In this document: positions 18,636 through 26,553 of the stretch, piece after piece | Layout: each line of letters opens with the position of its first letter | How positions within the stretch are numbered: position 1 is the stretch's first letter | DNA from: Eubacteriales bacterium | Lineage (GTDB): Bacteria > Bacillota > Clostridia > Oscillospirales > Acutalibacteraceae | Assembly: GCA_029219885.1 (NCBI GenBank) | Contig: JAQXUH010000079.1 | Location: forward strand, 1 to 36,416 | Reading direction: 5' to 3' | DNA: 36,416 bases | The notes under the pieces: model-generated | The model's database searches: none | What the model was told of the DNA's origin: nothing | Seen by the model: only the letters and a program-made list of their open reading frames with translations | Program-made: the position numbers and the translations under genes

Positions 18636-19490
18636 ATGGGTAACCGCTCTCACGACACAAAGGGCAATATCAGAGCAAGAGCAGTGCTTTCTTTTCTGCT
18701 TTTTGTGATGATAGTGATTTTAAGTATTTCAATTTGCGGTAAGGCTTTTTTCGTCAACGCTTCGTATATTGAAAAAAAGCTCGACAGTTATAATTATTCC
18801 ACAGAATACAGAACTGATATTGCTCAGTACACAGAAGATATTTTCGTTAAAAACGGTATTCCTGCCGACAATGTGAAAAATATAATTACACAGGAAACGG
18901 CTCAGGGCTTAACCGAGGCATATATCAACAGCATTATTAAAGCTAAGGTTGGTTATACTGCCGATACTGTGGGTCAAAAAATCGACGAAATGAAGTCTTC
19001 GCTTAAGGATGAAATTAAAGCTCAGCTTAAAAATACAGACTACAAATATAATGACGAGGCGGCAGGAAAAATAGTAGACAAAATCGGCAATTACGCTGAC
19101 GAAAGACTGACTATTCCGGCGTCTAATTATTTAGAGGCTCTTGTCAATATCGCACCTGTGGTATTTTCTGTAATTTTAGGCTTGTCGGCTTTCCTTACAG
19201 TAGGTCTTGTGCTGATTATATATTTCCTCGGTGCAAAAAGATACCGCAGCGTAAGGGCTATCGGTATCAGCTTTATGACGGCTGGATTTTATGATTTGAT
19301 TTTATCGCTGATTGTTGTTATAATATCCAAGCTTAAAACAGTTGATATCTTTCCGCTGTATCTCAGGTCGGCATTTATGAGCTATGTAAACGGCTGTATC
19401 GGTGCCGTTGCGGTAACAGGTGCAATTCTTCTTTTGATTTCACTTGTGATTATTACAATTGTTTGGAAGATGAAAAGAAACGAAAAATAA
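18636..19490 (+). CDS. Uncharacterised integral membrane protein (about 4 TM, large extracytoplasmic loop)
   Basis: ORF listed from 18630; TM segments VLSFLLFVMIVILSISIC, APVVFSVILGLSAFLTVGLVLIIYFLGA, FYDLILSLIVVIISKL, IGAVAVTGAILLLISLVIITIVW, with a hydrophilic loop after TM1. Confidence 0.65.
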   Translation: MGNRSHDTKGNIRARAVLSFLLFVMIVILSISICGKAFFVNASYIEKKLDSYNYSTEYRTDIAQYTEDIFVKNGIPADNVKNIITQETAQGLTEAYINSIIKAKVGYTADTVGQKIDEMKSSLKDEIKAQLKNTDYKYNDEAAGKIVDKIGNYADERLTIPASNYLEALVNIAPVVFSVILGLSAFLTVGLVLIIYFLGAKRYRSVRAIGISFMTAGFYDLILSLIVVIISKLKTVDIFPLYLRSAFMSYVNGCIGAVAVTGAILLLISLVIITIVWKMKRNEK

Positions 19491-19504
19491 AAGGCGGTGC
19501 TTTT

Positions 19505-20380
19505 ATGGATAATGATGTTGCGATTTCAGTCAACAATGTCACTATGTCATTTATTCTCAACAGAGAAAAGGTGGACAACCTTAAGGAATACACTATTAAG
19601 CTTTTAACAGGAAAGCTTAAATATAATAAATTTGATGCTTTAAAGAATATTAATTTTGAGGTAAAAAAAGGTGAGCATCTTGCTATTATGGGACTTAACG
19701 GTGCCGGCAAGAGTACACTTCTCAAAACAATAGTAGGCGTATATAAGCCAACTTCGGGAACGGTTAAAAAGCATGGCGTTATTGCACCCCTCTTGGAGCT
19801 TGGTGCAGGCTTTGACGGCAACTATTCAGGCAGGGAAAACATCTTTCTTTACGGTGCAATTCTCGGCTATGACAGAGAATATATCAAGTCAAAATATGAC
19901 GAGATTATTGAGTTTTCCGAGCTTGGAGATTTTATTGACGTTCCTGTTAAAAATTATTCCAGCGGTATGAAAGCACGTCTCGGCTTTTCAATCGCCACAG
20001 CAGTTGAGCCTGATATTCTTATTCTTGACGAGGTTCTGTCTGTAGGCGACGCAGGCTTTAAAAAGAAAAGTCTTGCTAAGGTTAAGTCACTTTTTGACAA
20101 GGGCGTAACAGTTCTTTTCGTTTCTCACAGCATTGACCAGGTTAAGGCTATATGCGATACGGCAATTCTTCTTGAGCACGGCGAAATTATTGCTCAGGGC
20201 AGCGTTGACGAGGTTACTGCGGTTTACGAAACAAAGGTTAAAAAGCCAAAAAAGGAAGCTAAAAAACCTGCCGAGCCAAAGAAAGAAGAGCCAAAGGCGG
20301 AAACAAAAAAAGAGCCGAAGGCAGAGGCTAAAGAAGAAGTTAAGGCTGATGCTGAAAAGGCTAAACAGGATAATAAATAA
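19505..20380 (+). CDS. ABC transporter ATP-binding protein, TagH/polysaccharide-export-like, with Lys/Glu/Ala-rich C-terminal tail
   Basis: ORF listed from 19463; likely start ATG 19505. GLNGAGKSTLLKTIVGVYKPTSGTVKKHGVIAPLLELGAGFDGNYSGRENIFLYG, YSSGMKARLGFSIATAVEPDILILDEVLSVGDAGFKKKS, tail KKPKKEAKKPAEPKKEEPKAETKKEPKAEAKEE. Confidence 0.9.
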   Translation: MDNDVAISVNNVTMSFILNREKVDNLKEYTIKLLTGKLKYNKFDALKNINFEVKKGEHLAIMGLNGAGKSTLLKTIVGVYKPTSGTVKKHGVIAPLLELGAGFDGNYSGRENIFLYGAILGYDREYIKSKYDEIIEFSELGDFIDVPVKNYSSGMKARLGFSIATAVEPDILILDEVLSVGDAGFKKKSLAKVKSLFDKGVTVLFVSHSIDQVKAICDTAILLEHGEIIAQGSVDEVTAVYETKVKKPKKEAKKPAEPKKEEPKAETKKEPKAEAKEEVKADAEKAKQDNK

Positions 20381-20386
20381 TATAAT

Positions 20387-20415
20387 TCCCCAACCGATTC
20401 AGGCTGGGGATTTTT
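20387..20415 (+). terminator. Rho-independent terminator after TagH-like ATPase
   Basis: TCCCCA (20387-20392) / TGGGGA (20405-20410) plus inner CC/GG, followed by TTTTT. Confidence 0.8.
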
Positions 20416-20431
20416 GATAAGAGATTAGATT

Positions 20432-21241
20432 ATGAAAATTTTACTTATTGCAGATGTGCACAACAGGCCAAAGGGCAGCCGTGAAACTCTCGAAAAATTA
20501 GAAAGAGTCATAGCTGATACAGAATGTGATTTGATTGTGTTTTTAGGTGATATTGTTCACGGTCCCGACACTCACGAAAATTATGAACACTATCTCAGGC
20601 AGGTCCTTGATTTAACAGGCGACAAGCCATTCGCTACAGTATTCGGTAATCACGATGACGAGTGTGAAACTACAAAGGACGATATACTTTCGGTTATAAA
20701 AAGCTATAAAAATTCCCTAACCGACGGCAGAAATTATGCTATCAATATGATGGGTGAAACGCTGATTTTCCTTGACAGCGGTTCATATTATGACGGCGAG
20801 GGAAGCTTTTATGATACAGTAAAGCCGGAGCAGATTGAGTTTGCGAAATCTCAAGTGAACGGCGGCAAAGCAATCGTCTTTCAGCATATTATTGTGCCTG
20901 ATATTATGTCTGCTTTAGACAGGTCGATAATATATAAACCCAAATCTGTTTTGGCAAAAGGCGGATTTTACAGATTTAAAAAGAGTATTTCCTACAGCGG
21001 AAAGTTAGGGGAGCTGCCGTGCCCTCCTGATATCAACACAGGCGAGCTTGAGAGCCTTGCACCATATGTTAAAGCGATGTGTTTCGGTCACGACCACAAG
21101 AACACCTTTGAGCTTGATATGATGGGCGTGCGTCTTATTCAGTGTGCAGGCAGCGGCAGCAATTCCTATGACAAAAAATGCCCCTCAACTGTCAAACTGC
21201 TGGATACAGAAACTCTTGATACAAAACTAATTTATGTTTAA
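20432..21241 (+). CDS. Calcineurin-like metallophosphoesterase
   Basis: MKILLIADVHNRP, DLIVFLGDIVHG, VFGNHDDE, FQHI, CFGHDHKN metal-binding motifs. Confidence 0.9.
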   Translation: MKILLIADVHNRPKGSRETLEKLERVIADTECDLIVFLGDIVHGPDTHENYEHYLRQVLDLTGDKPFATVFGNHDDECETTKDDILSVIKSYKNSLTDGRNYAINMMGETLIFLDSGSYYDGEGSFYDTVKPEQIEFAKSQVNGGKAIVFQHIIVPDIMSALDRSIIYKPKSVLAKGGFYRFKKSISYSGKLGELPCPPDINTGELESLAPYVKAMCFGHDHKNTFELDMMGVRLIQCAGSGSNSYDKKCPSTVKLLDTETLDTKLIYV

Positions 21242-21273
21242 ACTAACAGTATTTTACGAAAGGAGGCGGCAAA

Positions 21274-23076
21274 ATGAGATGGATGCCTGTGCACGAAAAG
21301 GTTAAAGTGCCTGTTTTGAAAAATCTTTGGTGGGCGGCTAAAATTCTTTTTAAAGCGGATAAGTGGTTTTTGATAAGCGGGATTCTATCTCAATGTGCCA
21401 CCGACTTTTTCAGGCTGTTTGTTCAGGGAGTGCTGTTTTTAAAGGTACTGCTTTCTGTTATCGAGGGCAACGGTTCTTTTGAATATTATGTAAAAAATCT
21501 TGTGCTGTTTCTTGTTATTGGACTTGTGACGGAAATCATCTCCGTTTGGGGCGACTATGTTACAAATGTTAATCAAAAAAAGATTTTCAAAAACCTCAAC
21601 AATATGATTTTTGAAAAGGCGTCATCTGTTGATATCAGCTGTTACGAGGACCCTGAATTTTACGACAAATATCAGCGTGCTACTGATATTCTTACCGGCG
21701 GATATTTCATTATGTACTCTTGGGACTTGTCTTTGGTGGCAGGTGCGGTACTTGCGTTTGTATCCGTTATTACGGTTATTACGTCTATTGACCCTGTGTA
21801 TCTTCTTTTCTTACTGCCTGTAATTTTGGTGTTCGTTGTGGAAATTTTCAAAAGCAAGGTGTTTTATGACCGCGACCTTGAAATGACAACTAACCAAAGA
21901 GTGAAGTCATATACCCAGAGGACAGTTTATTTAAAAGAATTTGCAAAGGATATAAGAACGTCAAATATATTCAGCGTCATAAAATCACGATTTGAAAATG
22001 CAATCAACCGAAATATTGAAATCATAAAAAAGTACGGAGTAAAGCTTTTTATCTTTGATATGGCGAGCACCTTTTTCGGCGAGCTTATACCTACTATCGG
22101 CACCTATGCTTATGCAGGTTATCAGTTTGTGTTTACAAAGGCACTTGACGTTTCAGGATTTTCGGTGGTGCTTTCCTCAATAAATTCCGTCAGGACTTCT
22201 GCCTTGAATATTGCGGAAAGTTTTGCGGAGCTTTCACAGTCGGCACTCTATTTCCAAAATCTCCGTGACTTTTTTGAGTATGAAAGTAAAATTACATCAG
22301 GGGATGAAATTCCGGGAGAATTTGAAAGTCTTGAACTTAAAAATGTTTCTTTCAAATATCCGTCGGCAGAAAACTATTCTTTAAAAAACGTCAGCCTTAA
22401 AATTGAAAAGGGGCAGACAGTTGCGGTGGTAGGCGTCAACGGAGCAGGAAAAACAACTCTTGTTAAGCTTCTTCTTCGCTTTTACGATGTAACTGACGGC
22501 GAAATTCTCTATAACGGCAGGAATATCAAAGATTATGATGTTGCAGAGTACAGAAAAAGGTTTGCCACAGTTTTTCAGGACTACAAAACCTTTGCCCTTT
22601 CGGTAAATGAAAATGTAATCTGCCACGAATGTAACGATGACGAAAAGGAGCTTGCTCGGCAGGCGTTAATTAAAAGCGGTGCTTGGGATAAAATCAAAAC
22701 ACTTCCAAATAAGGGCGACACAGTTCTAACAAGAGAATTTGACGAAAACGGCACAGGACTTTCAGGCGGTGAAACCCAGAAAACTGCGGCGGCAAGAATA
22801 TTTGCAAGAGATTTCGATATTGCAATTCTTGACGAGCCGTCTTCAGCTCTTGACCCTATTGCCGAGTATAAAATGTACGAAAGCCTTATTTCCGCTACTG
22901 AAAATAAAACGGTAATTTATATTTCTCACAGGCTGTCAAGTGCGGTACTGTCAGATGAAATTTTTGTATTCGGAAAAGGTGAGCTTCTTGAAAGCGGTTG
23001 CCACAGCGAGCTGTTGAAAAATGACGGCGAGTACAGTCGGATGTTCAAGCTTCAGGCTTCTGCCTACAAGGAATAA
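21274..23076 (+). CDS. ABC exporter (fused permease-ATPase), half-transporter 1
   Basis: N-terminal TM domain; Walker A GVNGAGKTTLVKLLLRFYD, signature LSGGETQKTAAARI, Walker B IAILDEPSSALDP. Confidence 0.92.
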   Translation: MRWMPVHEKVKVPVLKNLWWAAKILFKADKWFLISGILSQCATDFFRLFVQGVLFLKVLLSVIEGNGSFEYYVKNLVLFLVIGLVTEIISVWGDYVTNVNQKKIFKNLNNMIFEKASSVDISCYEDPEFYDKYQRATDILTGGYFIMYSWDLSLVAGAVLAFVSVITVITSIDPVYLLFLLPVILVFVVEIFKSKVFYDRDLEMTTNQRVKSYTQRTVYLKEFAKDIRTSNIFSVIKSRFENAINRNIEIIKKYGVKLFIFDMASTFFGELIPTIGTYAYAGYQFVFTKALDVSGFSVVLSSINSVRTSALNIAESFAELSQSALYFQNLRDFFEYESKITSGDEIPGEFESLELKNVSFKYPSAENYSLKNVSLKIEKGQTVAVVGVNGAGKTTLVKLLLRFYDVTDGEILYNGRNIKDYDVAEYRKRFATVFQDYKTFALSVNENVICHECNDDEKELARQALIKSGAWDKIKTLPNKGDTVLTREFDENGTGLSGGETQKTAAARIFARDFDIAILDEPSSALDPIAEYKMYESLISATENKTVIYISHRLSSAVLSDEIFVFGKGELLESGCHSELLKNDGEYSRMFKLQASAYKE

Positions 23077-23109
23077 TTTATAAAAATTTTAAACAGGAGG
23101 TGACAAAAA

Positions 23110-24912
23110 GTGAGCAGTAAAAGTAAAAATGCAGAAAAAGAGCATTCAATGATTTCAAATGTGATTTATTTCATAGCATTGATGTTTAAGCTTTCTCCGG
23201 GACTTGTAATCGGCGAACTGCTTTGGGGCATTGTTACCACTTTGCCCTCAAGAATCATATCGGTTCTCGGCGTAAAATATATTATTGATGTCGTTTCCAC
23301 CGAAAATCCTGCACAAAAAATAATCAGGGCGATTGTAATTATTGCACTTATTCTGATTGTCAGCAAAACTGCGGCGTTTCTTTTCAGGGAATTTTACTGG
23401 AATACTGCAAAGGAAAAGGCGTACAAGGGACTTAACGAAACTCTTTACGAAAAGGCGAAAGCCCTTGACCTTTCTTCGTATGACGACCCTCATTTTTATA
23501 ACAGCTTTATCCTCACTATTGAGTCATCCTCCGATAACATTCAAAATGTTTTGGGTCTTGTGCGAAATTATCTTACCGAGCTTGTGTCACTTGTTACAAT
23601 CGGAACAATTATTTTGACAATCGACCCTGTATGCCTTTTGATTATTCTTGTGATTATTGCAGTTTTTACTCCTATCAGCAAGAAAATCGGCACGCTCCAA
23701 TCTCAAAGACGAATCGACAATAACAGACTTCACAGACGTGCAGATTATTTTGCAAGAATATTTTATCTTCAAGATTACGCAAAAGAAGTGAGAATGAATG
23801 ATATTAAACCTCTTCTTATCAGCAGGTACAATGACGCTGCTCAGGAGGTCTGCGACAATCAGGAAAAATATGTAAGAAAAATTGATATTGCCTATTTCAT
23901 ACAGGAAACAGGCGTGCAGATTATTGGCTTTATGTTTATTCTGCCGTTCTATCTCGGCTACTGCGTTCTTGAAACTAAAACTCTCTCCGCAGGTGATTTC
24001 GTCGCAACATTTAATGGTGCATTTTCAATTGCCTCATCCTTTGCATTTTTAACCGTAACTGCGGTGAGAAATTTCTCCGAGCGAGGAAAGATGATAGAAA
24101 AGTACAGGGAATTTTTAAAGACTGACAGCAAAATCAAAGACGGCGAAAAGGTTGCCGAGGTTGCAGAGCCAAAGACCATTGAGGTGAAAAACCTTTCATT
24201 TACTTATCCGGGAAATTCTCAGCCTACGCTGAAAAATATAAATCTCACCATAAAGCCTTATGAAAAAATTGCACTTGTAGGCTACAATGGTGCAGGAAAA
24301 ACTACACTGACAAATCTGCTTCTCCGCCTTTATGACGCCACAGAGGGTGAGATTGACATTGACGGAATTGATATCAAAGATGTGACAGTAAAATCTCATC
24401 GTGACCGATTTGCAGGTGTATTTCAGGACTTTCAGCTTTTTGCCTGTTCCCTTGGTGAAAACGTGGCACTTGATAAAGATTTTGACGCTGACAGAGTAAT
24501 TCAGTCCCTTAAGCACAGCGGATTTGATAAACCTCTCAAAAACGGCGTGAACACAGAGCTTCTCCGTGAATTTGATGACGAGGGCGTAATGACTTCCGGC
24601 GGCGAGGCACAGAAAATTGCCATTGCCCGAGCTTTTTATAAAAAATGCCCTTATGTAATTCTTGATGAGCCGTCGGCAAATCTTGACCCTGTTGCAGAGT
24701 ATAATCTCAATCAGGCAATGCTTGACGCCGCTCACGACAAGACGGTTATTTTTATTTCTCACCGACTTTCAACAACTATAAACGCCGATAAAATTTATGT
24801 TATGGAAAACGGCGAAATTATCGAAAGCGGCAGCCATACGGAGCTTATGGAGCAAAACGGCACCTACGCCTATATGTTCAATCTCCAGGCAGAAAAGTAC
24901 AGAAAAGGGTAA
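23110..24912 (+). CDS. ABC exporter (fused permease-ATPase), half-transporter 2 (GTG start)
   Basis: N-terminal TM domain; Walker A GYNGAGKTTLTNLLLRLYD, signature TSGGEAQKIAIARA, Walker B YVILDEPSANLDP; preceded by AGGAGGTG. Confidence 0.92.
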   Translation: MSSKSKNAEKEHSMISNVIYFIALMFKLSPGLVIGELLWGIVTTLPSRIISVLGVKYIIDVVSTENPAQKIIRAIVIIALILIVSKTAAFLFREFYWNTAKEKAYKGLNETLYEKAKALDLSSYDDPHFYNSFILTIESSSDNIQNVLGLVRNYLTELVSLVTIGTIILTIDPVCLLIILVIIAVFTPISKKIGTLQSQRRIDNNRLHRRADYFARIFYLQDYAKEVRMNDIKPLLISRYNDAAQEVCDNQEKYVRKIDIAYFIQETGVQIIGFMFILPFYLGYCVLETKTLSAGDFVATFNGAFSIASSFAFLTVTAVRNFSERGKMIEKYREFLKTDSKIKDGEKVAEVAEPKTIEVKNLSFTYPGNSQPTLKNINLTIKPYEKIALVGYNGAGKTTLTNLLLRLYDATEGEIDIDGIDIKDVTVKSHRDRFAGVFQDFQLFACSLGENVALDKDFDADRVIQSLKHSGFDKPLKNGVNTELLREFDDEGVMTSGGEAQKIAIARAFYKKCPYVILDEPSANLDPVAEYNLNQAMLDAAHDKTVIFISHRLSTTINADKIYVMENGEIIESGSHTELMEQNGTYAYMFNLQAEKYRKG

Positions 24913-24914
24913 AC

Positions 24915-24949
24915 AAAACTCCTTAACGGTAAGTCCGTTAAGGAGTTTT
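24915..24949. terminator. Bidirectional rho-independent terminator between convergent genes
   Basis: Perfect 15-bp stem AAAACTCCTTAACGG (24915-24929), loop TAAGT, CCGTTAAGGAGTTTT (24935-24949). Confidence 0.92.
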
Positions 24950-24950
24950 C

Positions 24951-26300
24951 TTATTTTGTATGATTGTTTATGGTTTCGTAATCAACATACTGCTGACCTG
25001 CCTTTGGCTCATTTCCTGTTTTAGCCTCAATCATTTCCGATACAGTAACGATTTGATAGCCTTTTTCAATAAGCTTCGGCACTATCTTTTCAACAGCGTC
25101 TGCGGTGCTTGGATATATATCGTGCATTAAAATTATTGCACCGTCATACGCCTGATTGATTACATTTTTGTATATCTTTTTAGCATTCTTTGAACGCCAG
25201 TCCTCTGTGTCAATAGACCAGTAGGCGAGAGGCATACCCTCTTTTTTGCACTCGTTTCTGATTTCTGCCGTCAGATTTCCACCGGGACAACGGAAAATAT
25301 CAGGGGACTTGCCACAGTATTTCTTTATCCTTTTGCTTGCCTTGCTGATGTCGGAAACAGTAACATTTTCGCCGTAATGGGTGTGGTCATAGGTGTGGTT
25401 GCCAAGCTCACAGCCCAGAGCAATTTCCCTTTGCAGAAGCTCTTTCGTTTCGTTGTTTACACGCTCGCCCACCATAAAAAATGTAGCTCTTGCATTGTAC
25501 TTTTCAAGAACATCGAGTATTCTTGCCGTAGTATTTTCTCCGTCGCTTGTAAATGCAGGGCCGTCATCAAATGTGAACGCTACCATAGGCTTGTTAGGGT
25601 TTATGTTGCCTATGTGCAAATCTTTTTTGTTAATTACCGTGCTTGAAATATTTCCCCAGCTGCCGTAAATTTTCTCTCCGTTATCGTCAAGATACGCTCT
25701 GCCTTTAACAAAATATGTATCTCCCGGATTTAAGCCGTCAAGGGAAATATTACGTGTCTGCCTGTCATCAATATCAATTTGCACAGGCTCCGGGAAATCA
25801 CTGCTTTTGTCATATTGAATTTCGTAGCCTGCAAGATTTTCTCCTGCATCCCACTCAACAGACAAAATTCCTTTACTGCCTGAAAAAGCACTGACCTCAA
25901 GTGCGTCGGGAAGAGAATATACTCTTACACTCTGTGCAGTTTTGCTCTCATATTCCTTATTGAAGTAATTTCTGTACGCACAGACCTTTATGTCATAAAC
26001 GGTTGCACCGCCTAAATCCTTGATTTTAAAGGAACAGGCGTCACCGCTCTGAGTTTTACCGAGTCTTTTGTATTTGCCCGCATCCTGCGACGGTCTGCTG
26101 TTTTTGCAGTAGATATAATAGCCGTCTGCTTTTTTTACCTTATCCCACTTTATAAGGATGGAGTCGGACGAATTTGATTCCATAGCAACTCCGCTGACAG
26201 CCTTGACCTCCTGATTGCTGACAATACCGATGGCCGCTGCTGCGGAAACTACAATTACGACAATAAGAAGAACTGATATGAGCCTTATCTTCTTTGCCAA
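24951..26300 (-). CDS. Polysaccharide deacetylase (NodB homology) with N-terminal fibronectin type III-like domains
   Basis: MVAFTFDDGPAFTSDGENTTARILDVLEKYNARATFFMVG, ELGNHTYDHTHYG, FRCPGGNLTAEIR, LAYWSIDTEDW, GAIILMHDIY; N-terminal TM/signal; FN3-like repeats ESNSSDSILIKWDKVKKADGYYIYCK. Confidence 0.92.
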   Translation of the reverse strand: MAKKIRLISVLLIVVIVVSAAAAIGIVSNQEVKAVSGVAMESNSSDSILIKWDKVKKADGYYIYCKNSRPSQDAGKYKRLGKTQSGDACSFKIKDLGGATVYDIKVCAYRNYFNKEYESKTAQSVRVYSLPDALEVSAFSGSKGILSVEWDAGENLAGYEIQYDKSSDFPEPVQIDIDDRQTRNISLDGLNPGDTYFVKGRAYLDDNGEKIYGSWGNISSTVINKKDLHIGNINPNKPMVAFTFDDGPAFTSDGENTTARILDVLEKYNARATFFMVGERVNNETKELLQREIALGCELGNHTYDHTHYGENVTVSDISKASKRIKKYCGKSPDIFRCPGGNLTAEIRNECKKEGMPLAYWSIDTEDWRSKNAKKIYKNVINQAYDGAIILMHDIYPSTADAVEKIVPKLIEKGYQIVTVSEMIEAKTGNEPKAGQQYVDYETINNHTK

Positions 26301-26331
26301 TAACTCATCTCCTCAAGAAATTTGTAACTTT

Positions 26332-26359
26332 AATATAACACTTAAATTTTAAAAGTCAA
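26332..26359 (-). promoter_or_regulatory. Possible sigma-A promoter for polysaccharide deacetylase
   Basis: Minus strand TTGACT (26359-26354), 16 bp spacer, TATATT (26337-26332). Confidence 0.55.
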
Positions 26360-26400
26360 CATAATGTGACAAAAAAACGAAAAATGTTTAAAAATCGGTA

Positions 26401-26428
26401 AAAATCTGTCATTTTTTTGACAAATTTT
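26401..26428. promoter_or_regulatory. Dyad-symmetric candidate operator upstream of ech operon
   Basis: AAAATcTGTCA-TTTTTT-TGACAaATTTT; TGTCA-N6-TGACA core with flanking AAAAT/ATTTT arms. Confidence 0.4.
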
Positions 26429-26457
26429 TCAAAATTCAAAATTTGTAAAATTTATAA

Positions 26458-26486
26458 TTGACCTTGCTATAACAAAGTGTTATTAT
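26458..26486 (+). promoter_or_regulatory. Sigma-A type promoter for ech-hyp operon
   Basis: TTGACC (26458-26463), 17 bp spacer, TATTAT (26481-26486). Confidence 0.65.
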
Positions 26487-26553
26487 ATCAAGCGGAAAAC
26501 TATATACTTATATGTTATTGTATAATTTAAAATATTAAGAAAGAGGTAGTTAG

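Noticed and set aside
20133-20417. Arg/Lys-rich +frame ORF (RRKQKKSRRQRLKKKLRLMLKRL) resembling a basic nucleic-acid-binding protein
   Set aside because: Out-of-frame reading of the Lys/Glu/Ala-rich tail of the TagH-like ATPase.
24196-24762. 188-aa minus-strand ORF opposite the second ABC exporter
   Set aside because: Antisense to the Walker/signature region of a confident ATPase; Cys/Lys-rich translation is not protein-like.
21274-24912. Degenerate (non-catalytic) ATPase site in one of the paired exporters
   Set aside because: Both retain Walker A, Walker B Glu (ILDEP) and SGGE signatures; no convincing degeneration visible.
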